Positions 11,801 through 23,800 of a stretch of DNA of 64,000 bases are shown here, in pieces. Positions within the stretch are counted from its first letter, which is position 1, and each line of letters opens with the position of its first letter. Made by a program: the position numbers and the translations under genes. The notes beneath the pieces are model-generated. The model was not told the DNA's origin. It saw nothing but the letters and a program-made list of their open reading frames with translations, and did no database searches. Source of the stretch: Acanthopleura granulata (Eukaryota > Mollusca > Polyplacophora > Chitonida > Chitonidae); contig JABBOT010000005.1 of assembly GCA_016165875.1 (NCBI GenBank), positions 24,887,368 through 24,951,367 of the forward strand, in the 5' to 3' direction.

Positions 11801-14800
11801 ATCTAACCTTACATAACACATGGGATATGGTGTACTTATCTAACCTTACATAACACATGGCATATGGTGTACTTATAGATTTAGACAGAATTCAAGATCA
11901 GGGTGTTTCATTTACAGTTTTTTAACTATTTGTCCTATCTCACCCATGTTAATTTTGACAGAATAGGATGTCTCGGAGACATCAAGATCCCCCCATGGAT
12001 AAACCTGTGTGCTTATCCTAAACGTTACACAACACATGGGATATGGTGTGATTATCTGTTATATAACACGTGGTGTGTTTCTCTAACGTTACAGGGAGCC
12101 TCCGTGGCTCAGTCGGTTAGCGCGCTAGCACTCATGCTGACTTCCTCTCCGGGCATATGTGTGAAGGTCTGCCAGCAACCAGCGGATGGTCGTGGGTTTC
12201 CCCTAGGCTCTGCCCGGTTTCCTCCAACCATAGTGCTGGCCGCCGTCGTATATTTGAAATATTCTTGAGTATGATGTGAAACACCAATCAAAACAATAAA
12301 TAAATAAATATCTAACATTACATAACAGGTGGGAAAGTTTGTCATTAATTTGACAAGGAAAGTAGTTTACTTTTTTGTTTGAGGTTTCCCTTATGATTTC
12401 CTGCACCCATAAAACTTCACATTCGTATGAATGAAAAATTCTTGGGTATGGTGATAAACATCAATGAAATAGATAAATAAATGACTGTACAATGAATCTT
12501 GTGAAGAGATTGTCACCTTAAGCCTCCAATCTACATGTAGGCATAGTGGCTAAGTTCTTGAAGTGAATGTACATGACAGGTTTCAAAGTAAGAACTTGAT
12601 GGTCTTTAGTTTCTGTGTTGGCAGTGTAAGCCTTAAGGAATCATGTTGGTTACCACAGCTACATCTTATATTCTTTTAAATGAATGAAAATTAAAACCAC
12701 TGAGCTGGCCAAGGGAACCGTTCAATTGGGCTTATCTCCCCTTAATGTTGCCATGCTTTATTGTGAAGGGAAATCTATTCTGTACAGTGTATGTACAAAA
12801 TTATTCGGTAAATGAGCAGAACTTTTGGAAGCTAAGATAAGATTGGAAAAATGGAAGTTTTAATTTCAAAATGGATATTTTATGACATTTACTTGCCTCC
12901 CAGAAATTCACTTTTTGGGGAGAGGAGTGAAGCTTTAGGTTATATAGGATATATTACTCCAAATGATGGTGTGATTGTGTAATGTGGCAAGCAGAGCTCA
13001 CGATCGTACCAGTGGCAGCCGATATAAACAGTAAATCATGTAGCTGACGTCAACGTTCATGCAGGATTGAAGTTTGCCAGTTTGGTAAACCATCTTATGA
13101 GCAGGGTGTGATAGTCTTCCAAGCATCATTCTTGAGGTAGCCCACATCTCGTACCTGTTGCTGCCTCCTATCGCCTTGCCCACTTCTGAAAGTCTGGACT
13201 GCTAAATTTCCACAGTCATGGCATCTATGCAAAAGGTGCTGTAGGCTGCGACTGAATCACGGCCTGTCCATTCCATGTCACAGGGCTTGCCCGCCATGTC
13301 ACAGGGCTTGCCCGCCATGTCACAGGGGCTTGCCCGCCATGTCACAGGGCTTGCCCGCCATGTCACAGGGGCTTGCCCGCCATGTCACAGGGGCTTGCCC
13401 GCCATGTCACAGGGGCTTGCCCGCCATGTCACAGGGCTTGCCCGCCATGTTACACATGATCTCGCTTACTCAGCACAATGTTTGACTGAAATAAAACTGT
13501 ATTGGCTGGTTAGTCATGAAAATACCCAACAAAAGTACATTGTACTCATGATGGTGGCCTCATTTGTGAATTAGTAGTGGATAACAAAGCCAGATACTGG
13601 TTACCAGGTGACCGTGGACTGAGTGTGTGACAGACGGGTGTCATGTCTGGTGTCAGTATTATGTGACTATACGTGGGGTGCCCCGTACATCTCCATGTGT
13701 AGTGTCTCTGACATGTCATTCTAGTGACCCTGTTATGGTATGACCAAAGAATGTTACTGTTAAAGTAGGGTCAGTATAATAATGTAAGAAACAAAAAATG
13801 TAGACTGGAAAGCATTCACGTGCACCGCAGTCTGTGCTGTATGAACTGTTGAATCTATAATAATCGTGGTGATGTCAGTTTATTTATGAGTTGATCTTAT
13901 TAACTTTTCTGTGTTGTTTTTTTTCTTTTCAGTGAAGAAAGCACGGCTCATAGGGACGGCAGGTAAGGTCTTTTTTCTGATTTTTTTTCTTCAAGTGGAA
14001 GTTAATGTTTCAATGGGTCTGTAGGTAATGACATTCATGCTAAAATATTTACATGGGGAAGGTGTGCTGGACAGCATTAAGCTGCAGGCATACATGTACA
14101 CACTGTATGGCATTGCCAGACACTTCATACATGTACACACTGTATGGCATTGCCAGACACTTCATACATGTACACACTGTATGGCATTGCCAGACACGTT
14201 ATACATGTACATACTCTATGGCATTGCCAGACACTTCATACATGTACATACTGCATGGCATTGCCAGACACGTTATACATGTACACACTGTATGGCATTG
14301 CCAGACACTTCATACATGTACACACTGTATGGCATTGCCAGACACGTTATACATGTACATACTCTATGGCATTGCCAGACACTTCATACATGTACATACT
14401 GTATGGCATTGCCAGACACGTTATACATGTACACACTGTATGGCATTGCCAGACACTTCATACATGTACATACTGTATCTCATTGCCAGACACGTTATAC
14501 ATGTACACACTGTATGGCATTGCCAGACACTTCATACATGTACATACTGTATGGCATTGCCAGACACGTTATACATGTACACACTGTATGGCATTGCCAG
14601 ACACTTCATACATGTACATACTGTATGGCATTGCCAGACACGTTATACATGTACATACTGTATGGCATTGCCAGACACGTTATACATGTACACACTGTAT
14701 GGTATTGCCAGACACTTCATACATGTACATACTGTATGGCATTGCCAGACATGCTATACATGTATATACTGTATGACATTGCCAGACACGTTACACATGT

Positions 14801-17800
14801 ACATACTGTATAGCATTGCCAGACACTTCATACATGTACACATGTACCATTCTCACATTTCAAGTGTGTGCAACCCATATATGAAAGTTATTTTGGCTCT
14901 TGTCCGTAAGTTTTAATGAAGTTCCATAGCATTGTCATTGTGATGGTACAACTGTACTGTACTTTTTCAGATATTGGTATCACAGTCATGGGCATATATT
15001 TTCTCTGTTTTCATGATGGCGTGCCCTAAGTTGTAGAGGTTCGATACACATTATACAAGTGAACTCACAGGCAGGTGCATTTCTGCGGTTGTCAGGACGG
15101 CTTAGGAATGTGTCTAGACTGGTGTAATAGGCATTTGCTGTTGATACTTAGGGGCCCATTTTTAAAAAACAGGGTGTAAATTATGTTACACCTACATGAA
15201 ATTGCCATAACGACAGGTACTGTAGAGATACTTCACCATGGTAGGTGTGTTTGCGGAAGCGTTTATAATACACCCACTTTGTAAAACAGACCCGAGATTG
15301 TTTGGGCTATAGACGTGATGACATTCATCAAAGTCATCTTGTCCCCAGAGGTTTTGTAGCAACACCATCAGCCCTATACCAGCTGGATTATTTCACCTTT
15401 TTCTGATGCACCGTGAGCTTGCACCGCACAGACTCATAACCCCAGAGCGCCTGTAGTCCACAGAGCACCGTTATCAGTGCATCACAGCAGATATCCATTT
15501 GTGAGATTAAATAATGCAGGAAGCACATTATCTCCATAAACGGTGCTCATCATCATGCTCATAATCTATGGTGTACATGTCTGTGAAATGCCAGGTGAGG
15601 TGTGCCAGTGGTTGATGCAGCATATCAGTCAGGGCCTGATTTCGTGAAGCATACGTAGTGCCAAGTAGGCCTTAACTAGGTGCACTTCTTATCTCTACAA
15701 CGTACGTTGTCATGGAAGTGAAGCGAAGACTTAGCTAAATCTGCTTCATGAAACTGAGGAGAGACTGCTATGTAGGCCGGTTGCCCCGGGACTGACATGG
15801 TGGTAGACGATGATGTCTGCTGGCGGCGCCATGACATTCTCATGCGATAATGACCCGCCATCAGCTGCAGAGGCCAAATTGTCACCGATGTTAAAGATAA
15901 TGCGATGAATGAAGATCTATGAGTTCATGTCGCTCATCTGTTGGAAGTGGTAACAATTTATTTTGATAGATCGGTGGCGGCTGCTGTAACCTTTTTCACC
16001 ATTAACTACAATACTGTACCTACATACACATACATATGCATAACTGGTAGCAATATGTATACTTAAGTTACAATTAATATTTGGCAGCGACACAGAAGTT
16101 CTGTTCATTATGAAACACATATTGATTTCTTTCTGAGTTGTCAGCACAATAAGTTAAAAGACAATTTTGTCATGGTTAACATTGGTTCGCACATTCTGTC
16201 GTTTTGGTCACATTTTGTGACACATAACCCATGTAAAGATTTGCTGTTGCATCCCTCAATGCCACAATTTTGCCAGAAAACTATTGGAATGCTGTAGTAT
16301 GTGATATTTCTTACAGTACATTATAATTTAAATCATGGCATATTTCACTTGGTTATTAAATAGAAGACACACTAGCAATAGAACTGAAAACACATAACCT
16401 TGTAGATGCATCTTGGCACTGAGTTAAACATTTCCGTTGTTACTGTAAATGACTTGTGTCTGACTTAAATTTTTGTCAGTATACGAATATGTATTACAGT
16501 TACAAGAAACATATAGTGGCCTTAATTAGCTTTGGAATTAATACATAAATAAATGATAAGGGTTTAATGCCCGATTGTATCAGTTTGGAGATAATAACAT
16601 CATTTATGTGGTTCTTAGGAAAATATATCTATGATACCTCAAGTCCTGATCATATTGGATAGCATACATATTAAGAGAATATGGTGTCTGAGTTACACAA
16701 GCTTTGTAAGATTTCTGTACCCCTCATGAAAACTACATTTTAGTCTTGAAAACTGCATGAATTTGGTATTTAAATTTTATCCAAAAAATTTCCATGCCTT
16801 TGTGGGTGATTTATGGTATATTTGATGTCCCGGTACATCATACATCACAGACTTTCTGGAACTGCTTTGTGGTACCAGTAAATCCACACCGCCTGGAAAT
16901 GGTTGTTATTGTACCAAATTGCCATGCCTCATCTTGGCTGATCGTTGTCCTAATGTACTGATGAACGGCTGCTCTCATCCATGCTGCTGTCTGCGCTTCA
17001 TTAGTTAAACTATCTGTGGAGATAAGACGAGTCTGCCAAAATATGGACATTGTTCATCCTTGAATCTGTCTATGTCCAATGAGCAGTTCAATATTTTATT
17101 GGTCTGGCCAGTTGCAGTTGGTACCTGTTTTTTCTGTATTGTAGCGTCTGTAGCTGTCAGAGCAAGGCAGGCAGTGTCAAGGGCAGCCAAATGTCAAGTT
17201 TGCACAATACGCATGTACATCTACTGTATTCATGTACGCTTCCTCAATCTTTTTGTATATGACAGAGCAACTTTCAGTGCAATTTTTGCACATATTTAAT
17301 TTGATTTTCTAGACAAAACTACATTGCTTGGATTGGCCAGTTTCAGGGCTTCACAAAAAGTATAAATTTATCGATCAACACAGAAAAATGCCTTCAGAAT
17401 ACAATGTATACATGAATAAACACATTGCAAACACGCAAAAAGATTGAAGAATTACAGTAAATGTTCATTTGTATATATTGTAAAACCTGGAAAATACACA
17501 ATTTCACTATAAAGTCAGATTTATCCCTATACCGTCACTGTGCGATCTGAAGAAATACTGGTTCCCACCATAGATGACCTTTGTTGAAGGTCAAACCTTG
17601 CTTAACCAATACACCGACAGAGTATTATATTGTCAACGTTCACCACCCAAACCCATCCAAGAACAAACTGAAAAGTTAATCTAATCTATATTCTATATAT
17701 ACCACCCATAAATGACAGATCGTCTCTTCTGTGCCATGATACGATGTCACAAAGGGATGGCGCTCTGTGATGTCTCCTTGTACTTTGAAACACGAGTGTT

Positions 17801-20800
17801 AGAATCGTGCAAACAGTATCTAGATGAACTATGAATAATTAATAGGTGTTCTTCAGATGTACATTATTCCTGCTTGACAATGAGTCGCTATTGGGAACAG
17901 CTGCAGTAGGTATGATTTTGATGAAATTCAGACAAAATTGCTCTCTTAAAAATGTCATCTGTATGCATAAGCTGGGTTCTTATTCCAGAAGCTTAAATGG
18001 TGTGAAGTATATCTTTGAGCTTATTTGTTTATTTTGTCTCTTACTCGACAATGATTCACTTATACAACATTATGGTGGAAGGAGACAGGGCATATCATGG
18101 GGAAAAACCACAAACATCTGCAGGTTGCTGGCAGACCTTGCCACTGTGAGGACTTGAGCTGAACCTGAACTCACAATCACACATTACAGAGAGGCTTCTG
18201 AGTCATCGTGTGGTTATCACGTCAACATGGAGACCCCACACCACACATCTACTCTATTTCAAGTCAGCATGGGCATACAAGTTTGATTTGAAATATGAAA
18301 GAGGTCAAGTCTTGTGAAAATTGTCTCATGTGTAAGCAACATTCACGTTTCAGATAGCCGCCATTTTTATAGTGAGAATCCCACAGAACCTCGTGAAACA
18401 TCACAGGACAACAAGAGCTGGGTGCTAAATTATCGAAATTGGAAATACCAAGTAGAAAGTGTTACTTTAAAACCTTGTTGCTTTATTAGCTTTTATTTCA
18501 CCTCAGCTGCTCTTTTGTGGCCTGTGTTGTAGTGCTTAGCATGAAATCCGAATGTGTCTTATAAACAGATAAAGATGTGATAATTTTCATTAGGTCGTTA
18601 GTTAAGGTAGTGTTCTTCCATCAAAGATCACAAATGTACCTGTACTGTAGTGTTAATAGAACTACCATGTATTCTCCCTTGTGAATATTCATGTGTAATA
18701 CGTGTAATAAATACAGTTCAATAAGTATAACCATTAGTAATTGTTATGTATTTATAGTGCATGATCTAGAGGCTGGAGAATAAGCTGTTTCTAGTATATG
18801 TGCCCTGTATGTGAACATTTATCAACGGGGTCACTGTTATTGCTGGATATGTTGCTTTATGGAAGACAATGACCTTGTGTTTGTATGGCTGTGTCTGGTA
18901 TATGTGTAGTATATGAACATACCGTGTACTGTATGTCAGCTGGGTGACTGTTATTGCTTGATGTAAGGCTTTATGGCAGAGACTGGCCTTGCGTCTGTAT
19001 GACTGTCTGGTATGTATGTAGTGTATGAACTTATGTCAACTGGGTGACTGTTATGGCATATCAGAAGCTTTATTGCAGACACTGGCCTTGTGTTTGTATG
19101 ACTTTGTCTGGTATATGTGTAGTGTATGAACTTATGTCATCTAGGTGACTGTTATTGCATATCAGAAGCTTTATTGGGGACACTGGCCTTGTGTTTGTAT
19201 GACTGTGTCTGGTATATGTGTAGTGTATGAACTTGTGTCAACTGGGTGACTTACTGCTTGTTGTGTAGTTTTATGACATACACTGGCCATGTGTCTGTGT
19301 AGGATAAATGAATTGACCAGTGGTCTGGCCACATGCCACATACACAAGGCTGGGCATTCAGCCCTTCACACAGACCATTTGGACATCTGTGAGGCAGATT
19401 ATAGCCACATTATCCTGGCTTATGGTTTAGGATTCTCTTAACTCCCAGTGTGTTAATTGTTGAGAAGTAGCATACATGGTGTGTCCACCAGAGTGGGAAA
19501 GTACAATGTTTTCTTGGACAAGGCTGTACAAGAAGGTCAAAAGTGGCATAAACAGAGCTCATTTGTTGACTGACTGCAGAAAACAATATTTTAGACTGAA
19601 TTTTAATAAATGTATGATTTTTCTGAATGTAAAAGGTCCAGTCACACAGTTAAGAAGATACGCTTTTTAACACACCAACCCAGTGTTGAAAATGTCTATA
19701 AGAATGAAACAGATTGGCTGTGAAAAATTTCAGATTCCAAATTATTATAACTTCAGAGTATAACATCTTGTTAAAGCTCATATGAAATATTTCATAGGAC
19801 TCTGAGAATCGGAGTAAAATACTGACTGATTTCATTGGAATGTGTCTTGTTGATAATTTTGGATGTACAGTAATGTAGATGCATTTCTAAAACAAGGATT
19901 TCAAGTCAGCTAGTGAAGTTGTTAAGGTCACTTCATTAGCTGGCCTGATAGGAGGATTGTTTGTGGATATTACTCTTGCTGTTGTTGGTATGTCTAGATA
20001 TAGGTTCTATACATTTTTGGTTTTTGCTAATTTAAAGTCAGTTATGGTTGTTGACTGTATATAATTAACATGAGAAGAACAATTACCAGCCAAGTGCCTA
20101 TCGTTACTACAACCTATTTTCCCCATAGGCGTTGTCTTTGGAGGAAGCCCCTATGAAGAACCAATGCACTAAGAGACATCTTATCATAAAACCAATTTTT
20201 AGGTGATTCTGATTCTAATCACAGTAATTAAGATCAGTTTTAATACTGAATAGCAATCTGTCATGGCAAAAATAAGTGGTTTTTTTTTTTTTTTCACTGT
20301 AAAGTTTGCATCTGGCATATAGCATGTGTGTTGTCATGTACATTTTCACTTGATATGACCCATGTGGTTCCAGTCAATTACCTTATATGATTTTATTTCA
20401 TTGTACTTTGCTTCTGTGCAAGCATGTATTTTAGTGTTGATGAAGTTTGAGCCACATGGGAATTTTTCGTTTCCCTTAGGAGCATTGCTGTTATTTCGCA
20501 TAAAAATTCTGGAGATGTTCATGTGTAGACATGTATGCTTCAGAAAATGACTCCTTTTCACTTTCATGAAAAATATCCGTAATTTTCCATGAGAATTTTA
20601 TTGTCGATCATAAGCATGATCATACCATATAATTCCTATTTTTAACATATTCCTATTTTTAACATATTCCTATTTTTCTGATATAAAGCATTAACACTGG
20701 AAACAATTTCAGTGTATTTATCACATGATATGATAAGGTGTAACATGAAAATACATGTACATGTAGCATCAGAGTTCGTTGGTTTTAGCCAAAGGGAATC

Positions 20801-23800
20801 CATGAGTAATCAATGTAACCGGTTAGTCACCACTGTGGAGTCATGACACATGTATCATAATTGGGTACCAGCCCTGTATGTAGATCTTCTAGGTGAGGTG
20901 ACAAAGGTCACATTAATTAATTTTAGCTACTCTTGGGACCTGAAATGGATGAACTCGCAAAGGTTATTTTGTGCACTCACACTCGGTACATCTGTAGCTC
21001 CTGATGCTTTGTCCATTCTCTTTGTAAGTTTGAACCCAGCTAATCCCGTCACTGGAGCACCACATCATGTGTTAGGCCTGTTTAATGTGTGCAAACTGCT
21101 AAATTACTGATCAGGAGGTCAGAAGAAAAGGGCAATTACTGAAATGACCTGAAATTGGTTTGAAAAAAGTGCAGTTTTAGAGGTCAGTAAATGTCATAAA
21201 ATATTATATTTGGTGCTGAAACATACGTTTTCTAGTAGGATATCAATCTATCTTCCACACAAACCTTAAAGTACCTTCCTACAATCAACAGAGCTCCTAG
21301 AATCGAGAAAAATGGGCAACTCAATCACTGTCTAAATTCCATTTCATTTAGAGTGGATACAGCAGTATCATTTTGTCTTTTTTTCTGTGAAACACTGTAC
21401 ATATGTACATGTACATGCAACAGTACATGACATACATGTTTGTATGTAAACGTGTTAATTGTACAAGGCATCTTGCGTATTGAAATTGAGTTTTGAGCAC
21501 TTTATTGATGATATTGCTGATGTGCACGTGAGATACATTTATCATGTATACTAAATATCAAAAGTTTATGGTTTTTATCAGTTACCCTTCTCGTGATTAA
21601 CAAGAGTCACATGACATATAAGCATTAAGAAGTTATAACTGAAATGTAGTTCTTGTTCTGTTTTTTGGACTGGAGCTTGGCCGTTGTCATGTACTGTGGA
21701 CGCGTTGAGCTAGTGTCATGGTTGACCATGCTTGTAAATCTGCGGAAATGCCGACTGCCATTGAGTAGTCCAAGAAGCACCGTTTAGTTGCGGGGCAGTG
21801 GGTAATTACAGCGCACTCCTGGTAGCGCTCTGTCTTACGCTCACATGGTTTATGGCTTCATTTTGAGACAGAAAATCAATTAAATGTAATAAGCTGCTCT
21901 GGATATAGATCTACTTGGGCCTGATCAAAGTAAGCAATGACTTCAGAAACCATCGAATGATTAACGGTTTTGATCTAATGAGGCAAGAAGTGCTGTGACG
22001 TTTGTCCTATATGGCTGTTGATCAGAAAAAAAAACACTTGAGCGAAGGAGATTGTTTGAATCCTTGTGAAAATAGTGGAAAACTGTCCAGCATGATAGCA
22101 GTTTGAGTCTTGAGCTACGTGCTTATGCGGTTAAAAATGAATTTCAGATGAGTACATTGTTGTCTTGAAAACAGCAGCCATATTTGTTTAGCACCAGTAG
22201 GTTTAAATTGCCAGATAATTGGGCCATTGGGTATGCATTAAAACATTAAATGTTCTTTGCTCTGGTTTCTAGTATTTAGTAGCGAGCAAAACTTTCTGTT
22301 TATGTGGAACATTGTTCTGAAATTGTCATGTTCATCACCAAGAGATTTAATGACCAACAAAACAGTTACTCCCAACATATGTCAAAAATCAAAAATTTAT
22401 GCATTTAATTTTATTAGCATTGGTTATGAAAGAAATTAGAGGTTAAGAAAAAATAAGTCTGTGTACATGCCACTTTTGTATGGAAATCAGGTTATGTGTA
22501 TCTGAAAGACAGCACCATTGTGTATGACTGACATTTTATTGTAGCTAGCCTGGAGTAATGCAATGTGAAAGAATAATTGCATACCTGAGTTTAATCTTCA
22601 AGAGCATTCTTAGAATTTTTAAATGTATGGGATGAATATGATACGGGAAAATTAGCTGGTAGAATGGATATACTCCTTTGATATAAAAACTCCAAACAAA
22701 CCATAAATTATAGGTCTGTTCAAGAGAATTATCAAGCCTACACTGTGTCTGTATTTTTTGCCTTTTCAGTGACAAGTACAACAAAATATAAATGTCACAT
22801 ATATGCTTATTAGAACACACTGTATTATTATATACATGTATATATGGAAACCTACCTTCAAAATTGAAAATATACAATTAGTTACTTTGTCATAAACTGT
22901 TGTATTTCATACCCATATGCAAAATGATTGGTAGGAAGTAGAGCATGAACCCTCCAACAGTGTAAGCAGCTTAAAACCCAAAGGACCCAGAAATCATAGG
23001 AGCCATAGATCATCTGTGATGAAGAACTTTCAAGTGCCCATTCGGTACTTAGACATATTCCTGTCATGCTTACTTGAAGGTCCATAGTCAGGCAAAAGTT
23101 CTATTTTTGACAATACACAGTATTTTTTGAATTTTTAGTCACAATTAATTCAGTTAAGATACATTTATGTTACAAATATGATACAGGATACATTTATGTC
23201 ACAAATATGATACAAGATAAACTGCATATATATAAATGCATGTACCTACAGACTATAAATGCATGTAGGCCTACCTACTTACCCTCGATCAACATTAAAA
23301 AAAATGCAGCTTGTGAGAAAGTGTGGTATTTTATGTATATCCCAAATAGTGATATAATATTTTGAAGACATGATCATCCGTTTGTTTAAGGGTCACTCTA
23401 CAATAACTAGGATATTTTGAAGTTACTATTTAGTCAGTTTAGGAAGCCAGTAAATACTATGATTTTTAAACATAAAATTCTTTGGATAATGATGGTGCAG
23501 CATATAGTCAACTCACAGCTAACTGTGCTGGCCATTCATGTGAACGCTGCCAGAAAGTTGTTCCAATTTGCCAAGCACATCAGTGGTGTTACACACAGAG
23601 TGCCATAGAAACACACCTTTCGTCTTGGGAATTGCATCATTTTCCTTTAGTGGAAGGAGAAAGGACTTGTTAGAATTAACGTATGTGGCATACCCATGGA
23701 GTTGAACAAGAAATATATCAGAAAAATGGGAAGAAAAACATCTCCGATACAAATAGCCCTTTGCAGCATCCTTCAAGTGTGTGCAAAGCTAACAGAAAGA

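Larger units (their letters stand above)
5863..13932 (+). other. unc13 intron 1 (8,070 nt)
   Basis: Besides the SINEs and tandem arrays listed separately it holds only short ORFs with no recognisable product. Small local repeats include an 18-bp duplication at 9632-9667 (TATGTTAAAGAATGATG-like) and three to four 17-18-bp units with CCCTTTTTGGAGT at 10254-10325. A dispersed repeat occurs at 8238-8385. Between 7393 and 11100 I see no gene. Confidence 0.7.

Noticed and set aside
12105..12170. Possible tRNA gene
   Set aside because: A perfect A box is present, but the rest of a cloverleaf is missing and the sequence continues into the SINE body and tail.
14028..14916. Three overlapping + strand ORFs of 210-287 codons
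   Set aside because: They follow the 37-bp minisatellite, whose unit has no stop in any + frame. The frame rotates every unit and there is no codon constraint.
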